Part shown: positions 46,375 through 55,549 of the stretch, in pieces
Layout: each line of letters begins with the position of its first letter
Numbering within the stretch: the first letter of the stretch is position 1
Source: Albugo candida
Taxonomy: Eukaryota > Oomycota > Peronosporomycetes > Albuginales
Length of the DNA: 64,000 nucleotides
NCBI GenBank assembly: GCA_040437565.1
Contig: JBDOQK010000010.1
Coordinates: 310,001 to 374,000 of the forward strand
Reading direction: 5' to 3'
Position numbers and translations under genes: made by a program
The notes under the pieces: generated by a model
What the model was told of the DNA's origin: nothing
Databases searched by the model: none
The model's input: only the letters and a program-made list of their open reading frames with translations

Positions 46375-47254
46375 AGCGATTAACAATTGAGCAAGAGAAT
46401 TTCTTGGTATTTGAAGGGGACAAAAGGGTGTCAAGTTTCANNNNNNNNNNNNNNNNNNNNNNNNNNNNNNNNNNNNNNNNNNNNNNNNNNNNNNNNNNNN
46501 NNNNNNNNNNNNNNNNNNNNNNNNNNNNNNNNNNNNNNNNAGCGATTAACAATTGAGCAAGAGAATTTCTTGGTATTTGAAGGGGACAAAAGGGTGTCAA
46601 GTTTCACATCGGGCACAAACGTGCTGAGCAAATCCCAACCGTGCAGCTTACAAGCACAAGCGATTAACAATTGAGCAAGAGAATTTCTTGGTATTTGAAG
46701 GGGACAAAAGGGTGTCAAGTTTCACATCGGGCACAAACGTGCTGAGCAAATCCCAACCGTGCAGCTTACAAGCACAAGCGATTAACAATTGAGCAAGAGA
46801 ATTTCTTGGTATTTGAAGGGGACAAAAGGGTGTCAAGTTTCACATCGGGCACAAACGTGCTGAGCAAATCCCAACCGTGCAGCTTACAAGCACAAGCGAT
46901 TAACAATTGAGCAAGAGAATTTCTTGGTATTTGAAGGGGACAAAAGGGTGTCAAGTTTCACATCGGGCACAAACGTGCTGAGCAAATCCCAACCGTGCAG
47001 CTTACAAGCACAAGCGATTAACAATTGAGCAAGAGAATTTCTTGGTATTTGAAGGGGACAAAAGGGTGTCAAGTTTCACATCGGGCACAAACGTGCTGAG
47101 CAAATCCCAACCGTGCAGCTTACAAGCACAAGCGATTAACAATTGAGCAAGAGAATTTCTTGGTATTTGAAGGGGACAAAAGGGTGTCAAGTTTCACATC
47201 GGGCACAAACGTGCTGAGCAAATCCCAACCGTGCAGCTTACAAGCACAAGCGAT
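46375..47254 (+). repeat. 118-bp tandem array within copia RNase H region
   Basis: Six full units starting at 46541, 46659, 46777, 46895, 47013 and 47131 are essentially identical. A partial unit lies before the gap (46375-46440) and a stub at 47249-47254. The unit is ordinary copia RNase H sequence (it reads WYLKGTKG-like on the plus strand), so it arose by amplification of the element itself. The period of 118 is not a multiple of three. The gap 46441-46540 lies inside, so the true copy number is unknown. Confidence 0.92.
46441..46540. other. Scaffold gap inside the 118-bp array
   Basis: Exactly 100 N; the array length cannot be read from this assembly. Confidence 0.95.
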
Positions 47255-47732
47255 GCCGACTTCACAGGAGACAAAATTAGTCGCAAGTGAGCGGAGTGAT
47301 TTTTTGTGTTGGAGACATGATAGTAGGCTGGACGTGCCGTACGCAGTCTTCAGTATCGCTATCGAATATGTTCACCTCGGTTTTACACGCCGGGCAAGAA
47401 CTATAGGGGCTGCGCGAAGTATTTCTTGAACTAGGGCCAAGAGGAGCTGCCCATGAAAATGAGGATGGATAACCAGGCGTCTATCTGCCAGATGGAGAGC
47501 GAAAGAAGTTCCTTCCGAGCCAAGCACATTGACATGAATATCAATTTTACAAAAGACTGCTCAAAGGGGCATTACAAAACCATTATATGTGCACATCGAA
47601 GCGATAGCGGCCGATTTCCTCACAAAAGCCTTCAGCGCTGTCAGACTGCACACACTGATGGGACTATGATCGCTGATACGAGAGGCAGCCATGAATCAGG
47701 ACAACGGTCGCGGTGACAAACACACATCGTCG

Positions 47733-47743
47733 TGAGGAAGGAG
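47733..47743 (+). other. Polypurine tract of copia fossil 3
   Basis: TGAGGAAGGAG directly precedes TGTCGGAAGG, the usual arrangement at the start of a 3' LTR. Confidence 0.5.
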
Positions 47744-48020
47744 TGTCGGAAGGTAACGACTTCATACAGCCATTGTTCGGATGTTCCAGGGAACCACTCA
47801 AGGAGCTGGCTGTGGTTTCGTGAATCTTCCGTTACAGGCTGTCCCGACACGGTGGTTTTGCAATGACGTCGAGAAATGAAGGGGCAGTCCCAGGATAAGA
47901 CACAAGGGCAAGTAGGGCCGTAGGACGAGGAATAGGGAGCATGCATAAGTAATTACTTCTACTTCTCCTTCCCTTCAGCATAACAACTTCTCATTTCGTG
48001 CGGTCTTTTCAACAGCTACT

Positions 48021-48690
48021 GTATATGCTCTTCTTTTAACCAAAAGAAAATGCATAATAAGTCAATCTGTACACTCTTCGCACAACGGCGAGGTTAAATG
48101 GAAAATATGCATGTAGGATTGCCTTGGATCAAGGTTGCGATGGGTAGTGCGGATAATCACGTTGTAGAAGCTGTACAGTGCTTGAGGAAAATGTTCGACG
48201 GACAAAAGCAGACCGCTGAAACAACTGAGACTGTTGCAGCTCAAACATCTCATCGAAACCTAGACTGTCCAGTCCGCCATTCTGCGGCCCATATGCATAA
48301 TTGAGGCTAGAAGCACTCCAGCATCGCTTGTGACTATCTAATAATACTCGCTGAGCTGTTAACAAACATTAAAATTTCACAAAGCAATTAAACCAGCGCA
48401 TGCTCAACTGAACAATAACAGCTCGAGCACGTGAGAAAGCATACTTAAATCCCGTCGCATAATATACAGAGACAGTTATTTGGTGACTACGAGTACGTTG
48501 ATGACAAAAGGTAGCAGGATTGAGTCAATCGGCTTATACTAGAAGTCTTAATGGCTGGAAAGTGTCGTTAAGAGTCTAGTATAAGCCGATGCTAAAGTTT
48601 CGCGAATAGCGATTTGTTGGAAGCGATTAGAATCAACAGCTTCTAATCATCATGTCGAGAGCTTTACATCCTTCATCTGCTATGTTTCTA
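48021..48690. other. Spacer before the duplicated locus
   Basis: No recognised gene. A 68-codon plus frame (48098-48304) has no motif. The notable structure is the hairpin at 48528-48590. Confidence 0.45.
48528..48590. repeat. Strong hairpin (about 23-bp arms)
   Basis: ATCGGCTTATACTAGAAGTC and TTAA are matched by the complement of TTAAGAGTCTAGTATAAGCC and GAT, with one or two mismatches, around a loop of about 16 bases. It could be a MITE remnant, a structured RNA or a target of siRNA. No copy was noticed elsewhere in the window. Confidence 0.6.
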
Positions 48691-49340
48691 CCCCTTCCTG
48701 CGTGTAGTGTGAACATTGAAACCCGAGTGATATTTTTCTAAGTCTATGCCAGATGCTGACAAATCGGTCTGTGAATCTGACGATCCGAGAACTGTTGGGA
48801 ATATGTGAGATGTTGAAAAATGCTTCAAAATTTTCCCTTTCATAAAATAAGTAGGTTATGAAGCATTTAAAGTGCACATGTACGTCACTGAGATGTTTGA
48901 ATAATTGTACCACTAGTTCTTGCATGAGAATGGTATTTCTAAGCAGCTATCAGAGTCTTGTTTTCGAATGTCTTTGCAGACTTGAGGTTGATCACTATTT
49001 ACCACAATTGATTCCAATAATGAACTCGTCTGTTGATCATCGTTTGAAACGTCGACAGCAATTCTCTTCTCTTGTGTTCCTTCGATTGCCTATTTTGAGC
49101 GGATAATATAACTGCGCGCATTTTGAGTACCTCGGTGAATCTAATTGTGCTACATGCAAATATGCAACAGCATTGCGCGTTGCGCGATATAATCCCACTC
49201 GGTGTCCATCATATTGTACAACCTCTATTTCGTCACTATAAACACGACAATTCTTATTGTCAGTAAGCATCAGAATAAGCTGGTAATAGTGGGCAGCATC
49301 TTCGGATGCCGCAGCGTCCGTTGGTACCCTTGTTCTCATC
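48690..49340. repeat. Locus tail T0 (oldest copy, gene lost)
   Basis: Parts align with the 3' flanks of both CxxC genes. Shared blocks include GAGTCTTG, then TCTTTGCAGA (about 48953-48982; compare 53304-53330), and ATATTGTAC, ACCTCTATTT and CGTCACTATA (about 49210-49245; compare 53609-53640 and 63412-63443). This suggests a third unit once stood upstream, its gene since replaced by transposons. Confidence 0.6.
49037..49339 (-). CDS. Small open frame in tail T0, unknown
   Basis: 100 codons from an ATG at 49339, with YSDEIEVVQYDGHRVGLYR in its middle. In the corresponding positions of tails T1 (about 53650-53560) and T2 (about 63450-63390) the same stretch is recognisable (SDGIEVVQYDEHRV; SEEIEVVLYN) but runs into stops. 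Either it is a small gene surviving only here, or it is a conserved non-coding block. I do not recognise it. Confidence 0.3.
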   Translation of the reverse strand: MRTRVPTDAAASEDAAHYYQLILMLTDNKNCRVYSDEIEVVQYDGHRVGLYRATRNAVAYLHVAQLDSPRYSKCAQLYYPLKIGNRRNTREENCCRRFKR

Positions 49341-49559
49341 AAGCGTAGCTGTAGCCCTCTATATACGGTACATTGAGAACGGCTACAAGAGTGTCAATGT
49401 CCATTATTTCAAGCACAAGGCGCACGATGTCACACGTCAAATATCATGCAAAGAAGTCCCTTCCAAACAAAACAGTTGTTGCAATATGCCAAATTAGCAG
49501 CTTCCAGCTGTGAAAGTAGTTATCTGATAATAGAATGTAAAGTGTCTTTCGGCCTGGTG

Positions 49560-50786
49560 GTTTAGGAAGAGTAAGCTATAACGATGCCTTCGCCATCGCT
49601 ACTTGCTTTCATCGACACGCACTCAGCCGGGCGACCATCGCTGATGTTGTTTTTGATTCGCCAGATTTGTTAGCATCCTAGTTGGTAACATGAACCCTCA
49701 TCAAGTTGCTGACTGCATGGGCTTTTTTCCCAAACCTTACGCATTTTTGGCGAGAAGAAGTGAGATATCCATCGACAGACTTTGGAGATGTGAACCAATT
49801 GTTTGAAAGGCACAAGATGCGCAGCATGATTTCATGCAAACAATTGCCCCTGCACACAAGGACTAATACTGAGCAATACAAATAGCAGTATTCATGTACT
49901 TGATGTTGTATTCTGTACAACTTTGGCACAGTTGTCATTGATTTTGCAAACTGCACACACTTCGATACCTTCATACATCAAGATGTTGTTCCCTTTATGC
50001 CGACGATGATTTTGTCGCACTGATAGCAAGACGGCTTGATTATTTACGGTTTCTCAAAAAGATATTTTTTCATGCCTTTATTATTCAAAAGTGCTTAGAA
50101 CGTCAAGTGCTTCTCAATGGTTCGAATGAATTGCGATGGGAATGGAAAGCGAGCAGGATGGTAAAGTGCTGGCAACATGAATTACCTTAAATCATTCTAT
50201 AGAGGATACAGTTATTTCATATCGGTGTTTAGCACGGGGAATTTCCAGCTCATACAAGAAGTCGTGCTGGAGATTGCTCGGTGACAGAGATCAAAGAAAG
50301 AATAACAATTTAAAACGTGATGCGAGCGAAGACCGTTATCCACAGAATCAGTGACCTTAACCAATTCTCTTAATGAGCGGCTTTGATCGGTGCTTTGAAA
50401 CTATAAGGCTGCTATAAATGTCGCACGATTGTGTAGTGTCTCTGTCGTGATAACGGAAGTCACTATGTTTAGGTATTCTTCTGTTCTATAAAAAACCAGT
50501 TTCAATCGGTCGGGTCTTATATTGACTGATGATTGTAATATGTAGGGATCACACACTCTACTCAGTAGCCGGCAAACTCATACGTGTTGACTCCATGATA
50601 ATGATATTCATCATTAGGTCTTGTCTTTGCGAGAATCTTGTTGTAGCTTCGCACTGACTGTTCTGCCATTATTTCCATAATTCCAGTAAACATTTTGGCT
50701 GGTGTAAGAATATTGTCGCTGGATTTATCGATTTATTTTGTTCGAATTTGACTTAGGTGATTGCGCTTGGCGAATAATCTTCAAAC
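49560..50786 (+). repeat. Locus head H1 (5' flank of CxxC gene 1)
   Basis: Diverged copy of 59640-60626. Both contain GCCGACGAT, TTTGTCGCACTGA and GGAGATTGCTCGG, and the approach to the gene (CTATAAATGTCGCA, TAGGGATCACACACTCT, GTCGCTGGATTTATCGATTT). The upstream frame open in the second copy (59762-60115) is broken here. Confidence 0.8.
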
Positions 50787-50808
50787 GCATCATTTTGGTT
50801 TTTTTCCG
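50787..50808 (+). promoter_or_regulatory. Oomycete-type initiator before CxxC gene 1
   Basis: GCATCATTTTGG followed by a T/C run ends directly at the ATG. TCATTTT fits the oomycete Inr consensus (YCAYTYY), and the T-rich flank fits the flanking promoter element. If used, the 5' leader would be under 20 nt. The block is conserved at 60627-60648. Confidence 0.6.
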
Positions 50809-52839
50809 ATGTTCCTCTATCCGTTATTGATAGCAGTAGTAGGACCATTCAACAGTGTTTATGTATGCGGCGATATAAGCTTACGAGAATTGAGATTTAG
50901 TGTTGAGATACCAAGCTCAATTTACCCGAGCGTCAAATTTCAAGAATGCGTTCTGGATAGATTGGGGGCTAGTCGGATGGATGCAGTATTTGTTCATCGC
51001 AATGAATACTCGGTCTACGTGGAGTACACGATTGCTGGGTCGGATTTTGTTATCGAAAACTTCAAAATCGCATGCATCATAAATAATGAACGTGAGATCT
51101 CACAATACAAAATCATCTCACCTCGGCTAGATCATCCAATTCAATCAGACCAAGGCTTGGGCGGACTTGTATCGAATGACGACAACCCAAAGTGCATCAT
51201 CATGCAATCAAATGTCGCCGCAGTGTGCATGGCTTGTTTACAAGAAAGTATGGAAGCACGTTCATTGTTCCGTTTTCACGTGTTGAATCCCAGAGGAGGC
51301 GATGCCATTCTGTTAGTACTTTTTGGTTCAACGTTGAAAGAAGTTCCTAAAAAATATTGCATAAAATTATGTCCGCTCATTGAAGAAATGCAAATAAGCA
51401 CTTTACGTATCTGCATGGAAGTAGCGAGACATCTGCCATTCAGAAAGGATGACACATCATTATCTTTATCGAATTGGGAGAGAACTAGTGCGATTAGAGT
51501 TTTTGCAGTCGGCGAATCATCTCAAGCAGATCTGCATCCGTCTGAACATGATCAGCGAATTATGTATCCTCCATTACAAGGCCTAAAGTTGAGCAAAAGC
51601 CTTTTAGGCCATAAATTTATACATTGTCGCTTGTGCCTCGTCATAGAGTTTCGGCATGCGCTTCTCCCTTCCGATGGACGAGAAAATTGCATTTACTTGA
51701 TGAATCCAGTTTCGAAGCAACAAATTGAAATGATGCCTTGCTTTGTAGCGTGTGGTGAAGTTGAAGTCATGGATCGAGATGCACCAGAATGTCAATTAAA
51801 AGTGGATGATCACCGTCTACCTTTTTCAGCTGATGAAGAATTTTTGGCTCAAGTGCCCAGCAGACCACGCAACGATAAATTCGCAGCCACTCACAAACTC
51901 TCGATGAGCAGTGGCTGCATCTGGGTGCAGAGCGAAGACAAGAACATCAAGGACAACGACAAGTGTGTGAAGTGTATACGGGGAATCCGCTCGGTGGATG
52001 TGATGAAGCTCTCTGATGCTACTGCACTTGCTTCAATTCGTCCATTACAAACAAGGCATGATAGGAGGAAAATGCAACTAGCTTTGTGCGTGTCTGTCTC
52101 TAAATGCTTACAGCTGTTGTTCTTTCCAAATGCTATGTGCTTTTATCAAATGAATATTCAAAGATTCAAGGATGCGGCAGACCATCTTCCCACCGATTAC
52201 CACTTAGCAACAAGTGCAGGCCACATTCAGTTGATGAAGGATTATCGAAATGATCAGGCATCGACGTCAAGCGTTACTCGCACATCAGTCACGGATACGT
52301 GGGATCATCCAACATCATCCGCTCACCAAAATCACTCGCAATATATCGACGATCTTCGTCATCATTTGACTTCTCGACATAGTTTCGGTGAGCAACCGGC
52401 CGATGTTGAAGGGTTGGGTGAGACATGGCAAACTCTTGATCTTTTCCCGCTTGATCCAGGATTTATACACACGGAAAAGCTGCATCAAACGAGCTCGGAG
52501 GCTAAATTGAAGAAACCCAGATTTCAGGAAGATCTTACAGTCAGTCGTGACTCAGGCACTTTTAAAGAAGCAGACGGATCACACATCACAAATGTACGGA
52601 TAGTTGTATGTGCCAAATATTCCGTGGGATGTCTCAAGTGTCTTGCGCTACACGGAGAAATGCTGCTTTTTTCAAGTGTGTATTTTTACGCTTGGCTTAT
52701 TAGTGGCACAGGTGAAAAGGACCATAAGCTTTTTGTAGGATGTGGAGTCGTTCGAGCAGGATCTCCGATGAATTTAGATATCTATCCACGGCGGCCAATT
52801 TCTTTTGCAAGTATTGCAAGCATTCTCTCGACAACGTAA
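50809..52839 (+). CDS. Predicted secreted CxxC-module protein 1 (candidate effector)
   Basis: 676 codons, uninterrupted. The ATG at 50809 is chosen because it starts a signal-peptide-like segment (MFLYPLLIAVVG, cleavage likely near residues 15-20), follows the initiator, and is conserved in the paralog. An in-frame TTG at 50761 is less likely. The mature part is Cys-rich and made of four diverged modules. Each opens with C-x2-C (CMAC 140-143, CRLC 273-276, CVKC 386-389, CLKC 608-611). After about 35-45 residues one or two further cysteines follow (184/188, 311/315, 427/433, 645), and modules 1 and 2 then reach an xLPF-type stretch. Residues 480-590 are Ser/Thr/His-rich and linker-like. No RXLR, LFLAK or membrane segment was seen. 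Secretion and a host-facing role are inference; the molecular function is unknown. Confidence 0.85.
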   Translation: MFLYPLLIAVVGPFNSVYVCGDISLRELRFSVEIPSSIYPSVKFQECVLDRLGASRMDAVFVHRNEYSVYVEYTIAGSDFVIENFKIACIINNEREISQYKIISPRLDHPIQSDQGLGGLVSNDDNPKCIIMQSNVAAVCMACLQESMEARSLFRFHVLNPRGGDAILLVLFGSTLKEVPKKYCIKLCPLIEEMQISTLRICMEVARHLPFRKDDTSLSLSNWERTSAIRVFAVGESSQADLHPSEHDQRIMYPPLQGLKLSKSLLGHKFIHCRLCLVIEFRHALLPSDGRENCIYLMNPVSKQQIEMMPCFVACGEVEVMDRDAPECQLKVDDHRLPFSADEEFLAQVPSRPRNDKFAATHKLSMSSGCIWVQSEDKNIKDNDKCVKCIRGIRSVDVMKLSDATALASIRPLQTRHDRRKMQLALCVSVSKCLQLLFFPNAMCFYQMNIQRFKDAADHLPTDYHLATSAGHIQLMKDYRNDQASTSSVTRTSVTDTWDHPTSSAHQNHSQYIDDLRHHLTSRHSFGEQPADVEGLGETWQTLDLFPLDPGFIHTEKLHQTSSEAKLKKPRFQEDLTVSRDSGTFKEADGSHITNVRIVVCAKYSVGCLKCLALHGEMLLFSSVYFYAWLISGTGEKDHKLFVGCGVVRAGSPMNLDIYPRRPISFASIASILSTT

Positions 52840-53683
52840 AATATGACAGAAACGACGCGTATCAGCAGCATCATAGACCGAAAACAGGGGAGACCGGTCA
52901 ATGAGCGAAGAATCATAAAAGCAAAAGGTCAGTTCGGAATTAACGGCCCTGCATTTTTGATCGACTTCTTCGAAAAGGATCTATTAGTGGGGTAATCGTT
53001 AGAAAAAGAGTAATATAAATATATTTTGTGCATCTCAACAAAGCCATTATCTGAGGATAGCTTGAAACCGCATTAGTCTACTTCAGCGCGCGTAGCTATC
53101 CACTAAAGTACTTTCTATCACATAATCAGATACAGAACACGGAAACAACAACTTAGCTGAGTGTTTACTGCTCTATCGCGGATTCAGACATGGGTGACTA
53201 GCAAACACGAATTTGCTTGCTTGCAATTCATCAAAATACTTCTGCAATTGCTTCACCAGGCTCAGATTCAGAATAATACTTTGCTTTTAGTAGAATTTAT
53301 CTGAGTCTTGTTCCGAATATCTTTGCAGAGCTGAGCTCAGTCAAAATTTTACCTAATTAGTTACCTGTGCATCCTCAATATCATCACTTGGTATCGAAGT
53401 GCCGGGAGATATTCTCGCTTGCTACTGAATCTTCAACTTTCATGCTGACCGAATATTAAGAATGCGCACGTACTGAGTTATGCGGTCAATCTTGTTGTAC
53501 TATATCTTGGCACTGCACGCACCTAACTAGCCAGCTAGTATTCTGTGATCACACGGGCATTCATAGAAGAATTGGACGTCAATGCGATAAATCCACACGC
53601 GATGTTCATCATATTGTACGACCTCTATTCCGTCACTATACCCACGACGATTCTTATTTTCGGTAAAGCTGGCTTGTTGAATT
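52840..53683. repeat. Locus tail T1 (3' flank of CxxC gene 1)
   Basis: Non-coding. It aligns well with 62704-63480 (T2): shared are TTGCTTCACCAGGCTCAG, GAATGCGCACGTAC, ACTATATCTTGGCACTGCAC and TGTGATCACAC, in order. It is interrupted on the right by the TIR element at 53684. Confidence 0.85.
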
Positions 53684-54756
53684 TAGGCCACTGCTATATG
53701 TACACACCCCGATTAATAGCCAATCAAAAGCCTGAAAAGCTTTTGCGTCGCGGAACTGCTTGGACGTATAAATAATTGTTTCACCTCTCTATGTAGCGAG
53801 ATCGAGACCATGAAACAATAAAAAAATAAAAAGAATTTTGAAAAAAAGTAGCTTCGGCGAAGTCATACTATTTCTCTTCCGATTCTTTCTGCACAAATAG
53901 CTTTTTTTGCTGAATCTGAAGCGGTTGATGTCGCAAAAAAAAGAGCTTTTGTCATATTTTAGAAGCGATCAATTGCTTCCTGCTGAAAAAGCAATGGTGT
54001 AGCATCCATATACAGAGTCTTGAGCACACATAAATTTAATGAAAATGCACTAGTTATTACAGAGAATACGTCAGTGGCTTCATATACAAAAAAGCTATCT
54101 CACAGCAAGCCAAGTCGTCTAGTGCAGTAGCGAACATCATCCATTCATTTAAGCTGCAATATTATGAATACAAAATGGACGCATGAAACGTAGCTTGAAT
54201 CTTTTGCCACAAGATGTTTCTTCCAGTGTCAAAAGAATGAAATCGACATATATAGCACAGGGGCATGTACCAAATCCAGCAACTAGGAGAAATGTGCCAC
54301 GTCAAATTATGTTTCAATCAGAAAGCCTTCATCCCAGCCGTGAAAGAACATTTGTCTCAAACTCCTCAAAGCAAACATACTGATCAAGCACTTCAGATTG
54401 TGGCTGTATAAGAACATGATCTTGGTAAGATGCCAGCTGATATGAGACGAGTGCAAGCATAGTGAATGATGATTTGAGGAAAAGGCCTTCACAATAGATC
54501 AAGATGTTTAGCAATGCTGGATGGCTTAAAAGTGTCAAGAGTATGTGAGGAGACACAAGACGGTCTATAGAGGGGTTTCTCCTATCCTGCATTGAAGATT
54601 GCTCGAGTTATTATACACTCGAATGACAATGATTAGAAAGAGTAGGAGGTGTCGTATTCTTAAAGTGACAAGTGTCTTGTATCAGTTACGGTCGAGGAAG
54701 TTTTCCAGGCTTTTGATTGGCTATTAATCACGGGGTGTTCATATAGCAGTGGCCTA
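53684..54756. mobile_element. 1.07-kb TIR element in the duplicated locus
   Basis: Inverted ends of about 55 bp share TAGGCCACTGCTATATG and ATTAATAGCCAATCAAAAGC, with a small indel between them. The flank is AATT on both sides (the duplication is 2-4 bp; TA or AATT cannot be told apart). The paralogous position near 63490 has no such sequence, so it inserted after the locus duplicated. The interior has only short frames (54183-54383 plus) without a recognisable transposase, so it is non-autonomous. Superfamily uncertain. Confidence 0.85.
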
Positions 54757-54905
54757 AATTTGAAAGTAAACTCGCAAAATGTGTGAGACCCATCTAAAGT
54801 GCCTATCTGCATTGCACAAGCTGAGCTGCTGCAGCTTCTTCATGTCTAACATATGGCTCGAAATCATTAAGACAATTACACAAACTTAGCAATAAGGTAG
54901 ATGCG

Positions 54906-55499
54906 TCAATATATTATACGAGAGGAAATCGGGATCGGCTTCCAGGAGCCAGTCGGAAAAGCAATTCCACAAAAGAATCTTGATATTGTAAAGACATGTA
55001 GGATACCGTTTTCGTCCTCCAAACCTCTTTTTACATTTCGGAATAGAGCTTTACTGAGTTGACAAGTAGGAGCAAAAATACTTCCAAATTGTTGAAGGTC
55101 AATTCCTTTAAAATCCCGGCTAATTTTTCGGCACATAAACATTGCAGATATACACCGTTGTATCCAAAATGACGTCATGCCAAATCGCGATATCGAAGTG
55201 TACTCTGAGTATGGAGCCATTTAAAAGCGAACTTTGGACCAGGTAGATCGCCACACTACTATCGTAGTTCCAAGTTGGTGCGGAGGAGTAAGACATGCTT
55301 CATACTCGAACATTAGACGTCGAATTTGTAAGTAATAGAAGTTAGGAACGAGTCTAGTTAATTCTATCGCGAGGTCGGTTTCTGTGACGCAAGGAAAGTC
55401 TTGGCCGTGTTCGACACTAGGATTATCTTGGCTATGATTTTTATTCAAATCTACCGTAGGTGGTTGGATATCCTCCAATGCTTGAATCGTCGATAGCAC
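54906..55499 (-). pseudogene. Decayed unknown gene downstream of CxxC gene 1
   Basis: Two minus-strand frames of 92 and 104 codons lie in the same phase, separated by one stop (55221). The first begins MLSTIQALEDIQPP; the second contains FAPTCQLSKALFRNVKRG. The matching region of the second unit (about 63870-63510) shares DNA blocks (ATCATCAAGACAATTACACA) but is more damaged. The other frame also reads protein-like (LLSLCNCLNDFEPYVR), so the original frame is uncertain. Not recognised. Confidence 0.35.
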
Positions 55500-55549
55500 C
55501 TACCATTCTTGTCCTCAAGAAATAGGGTAGCAACCATCTATTTGGAGTA

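Larger units (their letters stand above)
40930..48020 (+). mobile_element. Ty1/copia LTR retrotransposon fossil 3, with nested insertions
   Basis: Only the 3' half of a plus-strand copia element is present. The parts are the linker after integrase (about 40.95-41.3 kb), the start of reverse transcriptase (41.3-41.76 kb), a short middle part (43.06-43.16 kb), the rest of RT with the YVDDLLV motif (about 45.95 kb), and RNase H (46.2-47.65 kb, with DADFTGDK-like sequence at the end of the tandem array). A polypurine tract (47733-47743) is followed by a TGT-starting 3' LTR candidate to about 48.02 kb. Two DNA transposons split it (41766-43058 and 43160-45861), and a 118-bp unit is amplified within RNase H. 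Gag, integrase and the 5' LTR were not seen. About ten breaks besides the insertions; old. Confidence 0.85.

Noticed and set aside
46375-47254. Regular repeats as a CRISPR array
   Set aside because: The units are 118 bp with no unique spacers, lie within copia RNase H sequence, and the genome is eukaryotic.
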